Of a stretch of DNA of 64,000 bases, positions 17,110 to 24,452 are shown one piece after another. The notes beneath the pieces are model-generated. The model saw only the letters and a program-made list of their open reading frames with translations, had not been told where the DNA came from and searched no databases. Origin of the DNA: Flavobacterium selenitireducens (lineage in GTDB: Bacteria > Bacteroidota > Bacteroidia > Flavobacteriales > Flavobacteriaceae); assembly GCF_014748335.1 (NCBI RefSeq), contig NZ_JAAVIY010000004.1, positions 1 through 64,000 on the forward strand, in the 5' to 3' direction. How positions within the stretch are numbered: position 1 is the first letter of the stretch; each line of letters opens with the position of its first letter. A program made the position numbers and the translations under genes.

Positions 17110-18429
17110 ATGAAAACCTTAGATACAATCCCCACAACCAAAATTTCGCGCGCCTCTGAACTTGTCAAGACCGGTTTTAAGATTGGCGGAAATTACCTTG
17201 CTTATTACGGCGAGAAAATGGTCAATCCAAAACTTACGAAAGACAAACTCAACGAAAACAACGCCGAAGACATTTACGACGGGCTCAAAAACCTCAAAGG
17301 CAGCGCCCTTAAAGTCGCCCAGATGTTGAGCATGGACAAAAGCATCATGCCCCAGGCTTACGTTGAGAAGTTTTCGCTTTCGCAGTTTTCGGTTCCGCCT
17401 TTGAGCGCGCCGTTGGTAAAAAAGACGTTCAAAAAATATTTCGGGCAATATCCGGAAGCATTTTTCGACACGTTTACGCCCGATTCCGTCAACGCGGCGA
17501 GCATCGGTCAGGTTCACAGGGCGACGAAAGGCGGTAAAGAGCTTGCCGTCAAAATACAGTATCCCGGCGTGGCGGACAGCATTTCATCTGACCTCGCAAT
17601 TGTCAAGCCCGTCGCGATTAGGATGTTCAACATCAAGGGCAAGGATTCCGAAAAATACTTTAAGGAAGTCGAGGACAAACTCATGGAAGAGACCGACTAC
17701 GTCAACGAACTCAAGCAAGGAAAGGAAATTGCCGACGCGTGCTCCCAAATTCCGAACCTTAGGTTTCCCGAATATTATCCGGAATGGTCTACCGATAAAA
17801 TCCTGACGATGGATTGGATGCAAGGCGAGCACATATCGGAATTCGCCGCCAAAAACAACGATCAGTCGAAAGCTGACAAGCTCGGCCAGGCGATGTGGGA
17901 CTTTTATATGTTCCAGATGCACGGCTTGAAAGCGGTCCACGCCGATCCGCATCCCGGGAATTTTCTCGTTGATTCGGATTCCAACCTGATCGCGATCGAC
18001 TTTGGATGTGTCAAACAAGTTCCTGAAGATTTTTATGATCCCTACTTCGAATTGATCAGTCCTGAGGTTTTCGACGATGCGGCGCGTTTCGAGGAAAAAT
18101 TGTTCGAACTCGAAATTTTGCGCAAGGATGACAAGCCTCAGGAAAAGGCTTATCTGATAAAATTATTCCGCGAATTGCTTTCCGTCTCGACGATGCCTTA
18201 CCGATATGATTCGTTCGATTTCGCCAATGAGGATTTTTTCGGGCGATTGTCTGCCATGGGTGAAGAATTTTCGAAAGACACCCAGCTTCGCAAAATGAAT
18301 GGAAATCGAGGATCGAAGCATTTTTTATATGTGAACCGGACGTTTTTTGGACTGTACAGTTTGTTGCACGACTTGAAGGCGAAGGTGAATACCGTTCAAT
18401 ACAAACGATATATTGAGGAGGGGCGTTAA
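17110..18429 (+). CDS. ABC1/UbiB (AarF) family atypical kinase
   Basis: A 439-residue atypical kinase-like ATPase of the ABC1/ADCK/UbiB family. Motifs in order: a KxGQ-region variant KVAQMLSMD (Gly to Ala), the Ala-rich loop NAASIGQVH, the lysine AVKIQYPG, EETDYVNEL, and the catalytic HADPHPGNF and IDFGCVKQV. Members support isoprenoid-quinone or membrane-lipid metabolism in a poorly defined way; in Flavobacteriaceae a menaquinone link is possible. No C-terminal membrane helices are evident. It follows a TetR-like regulator. The family call is secure and the role inferred. Confidence 0.93.
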   Translation: MKTLDTIPTTKISRASELVKTGFKIGGNYLAYYGEKMVNPKLTKDKLNENNAEDIYDGLKNLKGSALKVAQMLSMDKSIMPQAYVEKFSLSQFSVPPLSAPLVKKTFKKYFGQYPEAFFDTFTPDSVNAASIGQVHRATKGGKELAVKIQYPGVADSISSDLAIVKPVAIRMFNIKGKDSEKYFKEVEDKLMEETDYVNELKQGKEIADACSQIPNLRFPEYYPEWSTDKILTMDWMQGEHISEFAAKNNDQSKADKLGQAMWDFYMFQMHGLKAVHADPHPGNFLVDSDSNLIAIDFGCVKQVPEDFYDPYFELISPEVFDDAARFEEKLFELEILRKDDKPQEKAYLIKLFRELLSVSTMPYRYDSFDFANEDFFGRLSAMGEEFSKDTQLRKMNGNRGSKHFLYVNRTFFGLYSLLHDLKAKVNTVQYKRYIEEGR

Positions 18430-18691
18430 TAACTGATTCGGCATTGGATTGCAATGACCAGGCATGAGATAAATAGGCAGAGGAAATAATAGCTGAAGCT
18501 GCGACAATACTGATCGTTCCGAAGTTTTCAATGCTTCAGAAAGAAGAATTAAAAAGTAGAAAATTGACGTGTTTTTGAAAACGTTTGAAATTCGGCAAAA
18601 CCGTCATTATTTTGTTCAAAATCGAAAGTGTTAATGAAAATTTTGCATTCGATTTAACAGATGTTTGAATTTTCTTTACATTATCCCCACC

Positions 18692-18699
18692 TATCTTTG
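18692..18699 (+). promoter_or_regulatory. Promoter of predicted small RNA
   Basis: TATCTTTG is a perfect -7 box with TTTG at 18664-18667, 24 nt upstream. No coding start of any recognisable gene follows for 160 nt, and a strong terminator lies about 90 nt downstream. Confidence 0.55.
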
Positions 18700-18704
18700 T
18701 GATG

Positions 18705-18821
18705 TGAATATGGAATGCCTCTCGCTTGAGAGTTTACTTTAGACACAAGAACATTAGTTTGTTTATTTATTGGTTAGGTTGGCAAGAGCGTTCTCGACTA
18801 GATTACGCTCTTGCTTTTTTT
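18705..18821 (+). ncRNA. Predicted ~115-nt small RNA (6S-like candidate)
   Basis: A perfect -7 promoter box, about 75 nt with no credible ORF, then a near-ideal terminator define a stand-alone transcript of about 115 nt. The 5' part contains a small hairpin (CTCTC, loop, GAGAG). Its size is near that of the 6S-Flavo family, but I cannot confirm that structure by eye, and the 3' terminator hairpin is independent of the 5' end. Alternatives: an attenuated leader of the ABC ATPase gene at 18859, or an unknown sRNA. The remaining 260 nt from 18430 show only a long AT-rich stretch. Confidence 0.55.
18782..18821 (+). terminator. Intrinsic terminator of predicted small RNA
   Basis: GCAAGAGCGT and ACGCTCTTGC form a perfect 10-bp stem around a 13-nt loop, followed by seven T. 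It lies 37 nt before the ABC ATPase start and cannot belong to the upstream kinase, 350 nt away. Confidence 0.9.
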
Positions 18822-18846
18822 ATGCATTTCCCAAATGTATTAGTAT

Positions 18847-18854
18847 TATTTTTG
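18847..18854 (+). promoter_or_regulatory. -7 box, predicted leaderless start of ABC gene
   Basis: TATTTTTG, 4 nt before the ATG at 18859. Because a terminator lies just upstream, this box is probably what drives the gene. Confidence 0.55.
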
Positions 18855-18858
18855 CGCT

Positions 18859-19800
18859 ATGCTTGAAGTTCGCAACATCTCTTTTTCATACGATTCCAAA
18901 AAAACGATCAGCAATGTCAGTTTTAAGTTGGAGAGCGGGAAGCAACTGGCGCTGATTGGCGAAAGCGGTTGTGGGAAAAGCACACTCCTGAAATTACTTT
19001 ACGGCCACTACGACCTTCATTCGGGAGAGATCGTCTACAATGAAAAACCGGTCCTCGGCCCAAAATTCAACCTGATTCCGGGTGATGACCGCTTTAAGTA
19101 TCTCGCCCAGGATTTCGGCCTTATGCCGTTTACGAGCGTTGCGGAAAACGTCGGGAATTACCTTTCGAATATCCACAAAGAAAAAAAACAACAGCGCATA
19201 GCCGAGCTTCTGGAAATGGTCGAAATGACCGAATACGCTCACGTAAAGGCAAAGTTTTTGAGCGGTGGCCAGCAACAACGCGTCGCCCTTGCGAAAGCAT
19301 TAGCCGTTGAACCGGAACTTTTGCTGCTGGACGAGCCGTTCAGCCAGATCGACGCATTCCGGTCGTCGACGCTCAAGCGCAACCTGTTCCGGTATTTTCG
19401 CGAGAAAGGCATATCGTGTATCGTTGCGACCCACGACGGAAGCGACGTACTTTCATTTGCCGATGAAGTCATCGTGATGAAAGAAGGCGAAATCTTCGAG
19501 AACGATCGTCCCAAAGCCATTTACGCGAATCCCGGCTCGCTTTACGTCGCGCGTATGTTTGGGGAAGTAAGCGAAATCCCGTTGCGTCTTTTAAAACCGG
19601 TAATATCGGACGAGACTATTTTCGTTTACGCACATCAACTCAAGATTTCCGGTTCGGGATTGCGCGTGACCGTGCGACAGTCTTATTTCCTCGGAAGCCA
19701 TTACCTGATAGAAGCCACTTGCGAAAGCGGAACCGTATATTTCGAAAACCGCGTCCCTATCCTCAAGGGTGAAGGCGTGTTCTTGTCGCTGGCCCAATAA
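18859..19800 (+). CDS. ABC transporter ATP-binding protein
   Basis: A 313-residue ABC ATPase. Walker A GESGCGKST lies near residue 35, Q-loop YLAQDFGLM near 80, signature LSGGQQQRVALAKAL near 138, Walker B LLLLDEPFSQID near 155, and switch His in VATHDGSD. Residues 230-313 form a TOBE-like beta domain, as in CysA/PotA/FbpC-type importers of sulfate, polyamine or iron. No permease or binding-protein gene is adjacent, so the partner is encoded elsewhere. The final segment (KGEGVFLSLAQ) matches importer-type TOBE ends. Predicted leaderless. Substrate unknown. Confidence 0.9.
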   Translation: MLEVRNISFSYDSKKTISNVSFKLESGKQLALIGESGCGKSTLLKLLYGHYDLHSGEIVYNEKPVLGPKFNLIPGDDRFKYLAQDFGLMPFTSVAENVGNYLSNIHKEKKQQRIAELLEMVEMTEYAHVKAKFLSGGQQQRVALAKALAVEPELLLLDEPFSQIDAFRSSTLKRNLFRYFREKGISCIVATHDGSDVLSFADEVIVMKEGEIFENDRPKAIYANPGSLYVARMFGEVSEIPLRLLKPVISDETIFVYAHQLKISGSGLRVTVRQSYFLGSHYLIEATCESGTVYFENRVPILKGEGVFLSLAQ

Positions 19801-19830
19801 AAAAAGCAGCCCGAAGACTGCCTTTTCCTG
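19801..19830. terminator. Weak bidirectional terminator
   Basis: GCAG, 8-nt loop, CTGC with A-run on one side and CTTTT on the other, between convergent ABC ATPase and S9 peptidase genes. Short stem, so modest support. Confidence 0.4.
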
Positions 19831-19849
19831 ATTGAAACTCTGATTTGAC

Positions 19850-22279
19850 TTAATTTTTTACCGTCCTGTCATCGTTTGTTTTGAGATGCTTCTCTAGGAA
19901 CCGATCCTGTTCCCAAAGCAGATGAAGGATGTTTTCCTTAGCCGCGTAACCATGGGATTCCTTTGGCAGGATCACCATGCGGGCCGGACCACCGAGACCT
20001 TTTATCGCCTGGAAATAGCGCTCGGTTTGCAACGTGAACGTACCGGGATTGTTGTCGGCTTCACCGTGAACCAAAAGCATAGGCGTTTTCATCTTATCGG
20101 CGTTCATGAAGGGCGACATGCCGTCGTAAATGTTCGGAACCTCCCAATAATTGCGCTGCTCGCTCTGGAACCCGAAAGGCGTCAGCGTGCGGTTGTAAGC
20201 GCCTGAACGTGCGATGCCACAAGCAAATAAGTTGGAATGCGTCAACAGGTTGGCCGTCATGAAAGCGCCATAGGAATGCCCGCCGACGGCAACTTTCCTT
20301 CGGTCGATGTAGCCCATTTTGTCTACGGCGTCGATCGCAGCGGCGGCATCGTCGACTAATTGCTGAATGAACGTATCGTTAGGTTCGACTTCTCCTTCTC
20401 CAATGATTGGGAACGAAGCGTCGTCGAGAACCGCGTAACCGCGCGTAGCCCAGTAAACGAACGATCCGTAATACGGAAACGTGAATTCGTTAGGGTTTTT
20501 ATTGCTTTGCCCGGCGCTTGCCTTGTCCTTAAACTCTTCCGGATACGCCCAGATCAGCAACGGCAATTTTTCCTTCTTTTTGGTGTCGTAGCCTTTCGGC
20601 AGATAAAGCGTCCCCGACAAATCGACGCCGTCCTTGCGCTTGTATTTGATGACTTCCTTTTGAACGCCCGCTATACTTTCAAACGGATTTTTGAACGTTG
20701 TGAGCTGGGTAATTTTCTTCTTTTTGATATCGCGAAGGAAATAGTTTGGATAATCGGTTTTGGATTGCAACTGCGTCAGCACGATGCCGTTCCTGAAATC
20801 CTCCATAGAGTACAAATCCTCTTTTTTATCGGTATAAGCCGATTGGTAAAGACGTTTTTTCTTGAGCGTCCTGAGGTTGAATTCATCCACGAACGGAAAC
20901 TGTCCCTTTTCGGTAAAACCTTCGCCCAAAAGGAAGGCGTTTCCGTTGTCCATCGCCAGCACGTAACGCGCGTACTGGTTTTTGATCGTCTCGAAATTTC
21001 CGGGATCGGAATAAATGTCCTGTGAATTCCTGTCGGAAATCTTGACGGCCGCTTTCCCTGGGTTGGACGGATCGATCACAAATGTCTTCGTATTTCGCGT
21101 GTCGTACCAATCTTCGGTCACGACGGCGGTGTGCTCGTCTCCCCAAATCAGGTTGGAAAATCGCTGTCCCGTTTTCATGATCGAGACAGGATCGGAATTG
21201 AAAGGCGCATCCCAAACAAAGATTTCATCTCGAAAGTCCACCTTATTCGCCGGATTTCCTTCATCCAAAGCCACGACGTAATAAAGCGAAGCCGGCTTGT
21301 CGTTCCTCCAACCCATGTTGCGCTTGCCTTTGCGCACGGCCATGAAACCTTTCGGCATGATCTCGTTGAGCGGAATTTCGTTGACTGTTTTAATTTCCTT
21401 GCCGGACAAATCGTACACCACGGTTTTCATCGGGAAACGCCCTAGTGGCACGATGTAAGAGAACGGTTTTTCGATCGTCGTGAGCATGAGCAGGCTTCCG
21501 TCAGGCGAAAAACTTTCGTAGGCGTAAATGTCTTTAGGCTTGTAAAGCGTCGCCTTAGCGTTGAGATCAACCGTGTAAAGTTCCGACGTCACGATCGTCT
21601 CAAAATTCTTTTCGTCCATCGGATTCTTGAGCAAATCCTGATACGTGCGGTTTTGGGAAACCTGACCGTCGGTTTGGGAAACGATAGGGCCGGTCGGCAA
21701 ATCTTTTTTGGAATCGATGAGTTTCGGGCGGTCTTTCGGCAACAATTTCACCAGCAATCGCTTGCTGTCGCCGTACCAGCTGAACGGACTTCCGAGGACG
21801 GCATTCACGTTGGCATCGGTCAATTTCGTGGCTTTCGCCGATGCGATTTCGAGCATCCAAAGTTCCACGCCGGTCGCGGTGGTGTTGGCGAACGCAATAT
21901 GCTTCTCATCGGGCGCCCAATAAACGTTGCTGATTTTCGGATTCGCCGGAAGCCCGGAAACCTGAGTTTCGTTTTTGTCCTTGACCTTTCGGACTTTGAG
22001 GTTCGTGATAAAGGTCACCGTACTCGAAATGCTCGTCACCGGATTGATGCGCAGTCCCGCAAGCCGCAATTCATCCTGGTTGAGGTCGTCGAGCGTTTTA
22101 TAAGTCGGGCGATACGAAAGCAGCATGTACTGCATCTTGGAATCCATCTGTACGGATGGCGGGCGATCGTAATCGGCAAGGTCGAGGATTTCCTTAGGCG
22201 GTTTCTGGTACGTCAGGTTTTCCTGCGCGATCATCCCGAAGCCGGCAAATAACAGGAAAGCGAAACAGAGGTTCTTCAT
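19850..22279 (-). CDS. S9 prolyl-oligopeptidase family peptidase
   Basis: An 809-residue exported serine peptidase. The start at 22279 gives a signal peptide ending FGMIAQ; earlier codons are not plausible. An N-terminal beta-propeller (about 60-560) with the SPDGSLLML and WRNDKPASLYYV blocks precedes an alpha/beta-hydrolase domain with GGHSYGAFM (Ser669), an acid in VHGEADNN and a His in ESHGY. It resembles plant glutamyl endopeptidase (CGEP)-like S9 enzymes; periplasmic dipeptidyl or oligopeptide hydrolysis is likely. Single-gene unit convergent with the ABC ATPase. A stretch at 22280-22469 holds divergent upstream regions for this gene and the KASIII gene. Confidence 0.92.
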   Translation of the reverse strand: MKNLCFAFLLFAGFGMIAQENLTYQKPPKEILDLADYDRPPSVQMDSKMQYMLLSYRPTYKTLDDLNQDELRLAGLRINPVTSISSTVTFITNLKVRKVKDKNETQVSGLPANPKISNVYWAPDEKHIAFANTTATGVELWMLEIASAKATKLTDANVNAVLGSPFSWYGDSKRLLVKLLPKDRPKLIDSKKDLPTGPIVSQTDGQVSQNRTYQDLLKNPMDEKNFETIVTSELYTVDLNAKATLYKPKDIYAYESFSPDGSLLMLTTIEKPFSYIVPLGRFPMKTVVYDLSGKEIKTVNEIPLNEIMPKGFMAVRKGKRNMGWRNDKPASLYYVVALDEGNPANKVDFRDEIFVWDAPFNSDPVSIMKTGQRFSNLIWGDEHTAVVTEDWYDTRNTKTFVIDPSNPGKAAVKISDRNSQDIYSDPGNFETIKNQYARYVLAMDNGNAFLLGEGFTEKGQFPFVDEFNLRTLKKKRLYQSAYTDKKEDLYSMEDFRNGIVLTQLQSKTDYPNYFLRDIKKKKITQLTTFKNPFESIAGVQKEVIKYKRKDGVDLSGTLYLPKGYDTKKKEKLPLLIWAYPEEFKDKASAGQSNKNPNEFTFPYYGSFVYWATRGYAVLDDASFPIIGEGEVEPNDTFIQQLVDDAAAAIDAVDKMGYIDRRKVAVGGHSYGAFMTANLLTHSNLFACGIARSGAYNRTLTPFGFQSEQRNYWEVPNIYDGMSPFMNADKMKTPMLLVHGEADNNPGTFTLQTERYFQAIKGLGGPARMVILPKESHGYAAKENILHLLWEQDRFLEKHLKTNDDRTVKN

Positions 22280-22469
22280 ATTTGTTTGTTTTAAGATTGC
22301 GTAAGTTACGGATTTCGACACTGTCGTTTCGTCGCGATAAGTACGCAAATTGGAACGAATGTTACCGATTCCCCAAAAATTTCCCCGATGTCGCCAAAAC
22401 TAGTATCTTGTACGCTAAAATTGAGGATTGCTCAAAATTGCATATCCGATTTTACCAAAACGACAAAAT

Positions 22470-23477
22470 ATGTACAATTCCAAAATAGCCGGCCTCGGGT
22501 TCTATGTTCCTGAAAACGTGGTCACCAACGACGACCTTTCCAAAATAATGGACACCAATGATGCCTGGATACAGGAGCGAACCGGCATACAGCAGCGCCG
22601 CCACATCATAAAAGGCCAAGACACGACGACATCGATGGGCGTAAAAGCCGCGAAGATCGCGATGGAACGCGCCAAAGTCGGCCCGGACGAGATCGACTTT
22701 GTTATTTTCGCCACGTTGAGCCCTGACTATTATTTCCCGGGACCTGGCGTCCTGGTACAAAAAGAGCTTGGGTTGCGCACCGTTGGAGCACTCGATGTAA
22801 GAAACCAATGTTCCGGTTTCGTGTACGCGGTTTCGATCGCCGATCAATACATCAAGACCGGAATGTATAAAAACGTGCTCGTCATTGGGTCCGAAGTGCA
22901 TTCGCTGGGTCTCGACATGACCGATCGCGGCCGCGCCGTATCGGTGATTTTCGGAGATGGGGCGGGAGCGGCCGTGATGTCGCGGGAGGAAGATCTTACG
23001 AAGGGAATCCTTTCCACGCATTTGCATTCCGAAGGCGAACACGCACTCGAACTTGCCGTGAAAGCGCCGGGAATGGGAGGTCGATGGGTGACTGACATCA
23101 TCGCCGACAACAACCCTGAAGACGACAGCTACCTTCCGCACATGAACGGCCAATTCGTGTTCAAGAATGCCGTCGTGCGCTTTTCGGAAGTCATCATGGA
23201 AGGTTTGCAAAAGAATAATCTGCAGGTTTCGGACATCGATATGCTGATCCCGCATCAGGCCAATTTACGCATCTCCCAATTCATCCAGCAAAAGTTCCAG
23301 CTTGCCGACGACAAAGTGTTCAACAACATCCAGAAATACGGGAACACCACGGCGGCTTCGGTCCCGATCGCGCTCACGGAGGCTTGGGAAGGCGGCAAGA
23401 TCAACGAAGGCGATTTGGTCGTTTTGGCTGCATTCGGATCAGGGTTTACCTGGGCAAGCGCCGTTATTCGCTGGTAA
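22470..23477 (+). CDS. 3-oxoacyl-ACP synthase III family protein
   Basis: A 335-residue KASIII. The catalytic triad is intact: Cys114 in VRNQCSGF, His262 in IPHQANLRI, Asn292 in GNTTAAS. The N-terminus YNSKIAGLGFYVPENVVTND and GAGAAVMSR match FabH, which condenses acetyl-CoA or branched acyl-CoA with malonyl-ACP to start fatty acid synthesis. The gene is not in a plsX-fabH context, so it may be a secondary KASIII paralogue for branched-chain or specialised lipids. I start at the ATG at 22470. It is followed by an L,D-transpeptidase whose ATG directly abuts the stop codon, implying coupled expression. Confidence 0.92.
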   Translation: MYNSKIAGLGFYVPENVVTNDDLSKIMDTNDAWIQERTGIQQRRHIIKGQDTTTSMGVKAAKIAMERAKVGPDEIDFVIFATLSPDYYFPGPGVLVQKELGLRTVGALDVRNQCSGFVYAVSIADQYIKTGMYKNVLVIGSEVHSLGLDMTDRGRAVSVIFGDGAGAAVMSREEDLTKGILSTHLHSEGEHALELAVKAPGMGGRWVTDIIADNNPEDDSYLPHMNGQFVFKNAVVRFSEVIMEGLQKNNLQVSDIDMLIPHQANLRISQFIQQKFQLADDKVFNNIQKYGNTTAASVPIALTEAWEGGKINEGDLVVLAAFGSGFTWASAVIRW

Positions 23478-23978
23478 ATGTTCGCGGCAGTGTTTCGGAC
23501 GCTGGATGTTATCGGATACTGTTTCCGAAGCGAAAAGCCGTTGCCCGAAAATTCCAAAATAGATTTGGTTGTCGTCGTGAAATCCAGGCGGATCATGCAG
23601 GTTTTTGAAAACGGGAATTTGCGCAAGACGTATCGGATCGCGTTGGGAAAAAATCCTGTCGGGCACAAGCAATTTGAAGGAGATTTCAGGACGCCTGAAG
23701 GTTGTTACGAGATCGACGGTCGCAATCCGAACAGTAAGTTCCACAAAAACCTCAGCATTTCCTATCCGAATGTCAATGATCTAGAAACAGCGCAAAGGTC
23801 GGGAAAACAGCCCGGTGGCGACATCAAAATCCACGGGTTGCGAAACGGACGCGGCTATCGCTCAAAATTACACCTGCTCAGGGATTGGACTGCCGGCTGT
23901 ATCGCGGTGACGAATCGCGAAATCGACGAACTCTTCACCGCGGTGATGGACGGGGCCGAAATTCGCATCGAGCCGTAA
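23478..23978 (+). CDS. YkuD-type L,D-transpeptidase, coupled to KASIII
   Basis: A 166-residue L,D-transpeptidase domain protein. Early VVVVKSRRIMQVFENG and TYRIALGKNPVG are the typical substrate-strand motifs, and the catalytic block HGLRN...TAGCIAVTN gives His, Gly and Cys. It cross-links or anchors in peptidoglycan, or may act as a cell-wall carboxypeptidase-like enzyme. The ATG follows the KASIII stop (TAA) with no gap. No convincing signal peptide exists; the N-terminal MFAAVFRTLDVIGYCF is only weakly hydrophobic, so export is unclear. Pairing of a lipid-synthesis enzyme with a wall enzyme is noteworthy. Confidence 0.9.
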   Translation: MFAAVFRTLDVIGYCFRSEKPLPENSKIDLVVVVKSRRIMQVFENGNLRKTYRIALGKNPVGHKQFEGDFRTPEGCYEIDGRNPNSKFHKNLSISYPNVNDLETAQRSGKQPGGDIKIHGLRNGRGYRSKLHLLRDWTAGCIAVTNREIDELFTAVMDGAEIRIEP

Positions 23979-24043
23979 TCAAACGAACTTCCGGATGTCA
24001 CGCAAAACACAACGCAATAAAGGCAAAACCTCGCGCGAGCGCA

Positions 24044-24316
24044 ATGAACGCAGGCAAATGCGGATTTGGGCTTGTGGCCGTCTGCTATCTTTTATACCAC
24101 ATTTTTTTTTCACCTCATTTTATCGGAGGCGATTCAAGGGTGGAATTGTACTGCACGGTGTATCCGATCCTTTTCGGAACGGTTGTTTACGGCATTTTTT
24201 TTCCGGAAAACCATTGCAGAATATTTCACCAGAAAAGTAGCGTTATCGTTATTACCTGGAGCTTGTCGTCCGAAAAAGTCATTTCGGGAGTTGTCTGCCC
24301 GAAAGTTGGGAAGTAA
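24044..24316 (+). CDS. Possible small membrane protein
   Basis: A 90-residue candidate with two hydrophobic segments, GLVAVCYLLYHIFFSPHF and LYCTVYPILFGTVVYGIFF, and an ATG at 24044. It lies 65 nt after the L,D-transpeptidase. Competing frames at 23995 (81 residues, basic) and 24066 overlap and none has recognisable homology; the two-helix pattern is the only reason to prefer this one. The 474-nt gap between the transpeptidase and the convergent receptor gene is otherwise featureless. Confidence 0.3.
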   Translation: MNAGKCGFGLVAVCYLLYHIFFSPHFIGGDSRVELYCTVYPILFGTVVYGIFFPENHCRIFHQKSSVIVITWSLSSEKVISGVVCPKVGK

Positions 24317-24368
24317 AACGCAACGACGATAACTGACACATCCGGCATAGGCACACGTCCATCATAAA

Positions 24369-24398
24369 AAAATCCCGGACTGTTACGCCCGGGATTTT
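24369..24398. terminator. Bidirectional intrinsic terminator
   Basis: AAAATCCCGG and CCGGGATTTT form a perfect 10-bp stem around a 10-nt loop, with A/T flanks suiting both the plus-strand unit and the minus-strand receptor gene ending at 24453. Confidence 0.85.
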
Positions 24399-24452
24399 AT
24401 TGACCAAAATAATTTTTCTGTAACCTATTTCCGGATTTAGGTTCGACCTCGA

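Noticed and set aside
23995..24240. 81-residue basic ORF after the L,D-transpeptidase
   Set aside because: Arg/Phe-rich with no recognisable feature; an overlapping frame from 24044 has two plausible helices and is listed with low confidence instead.
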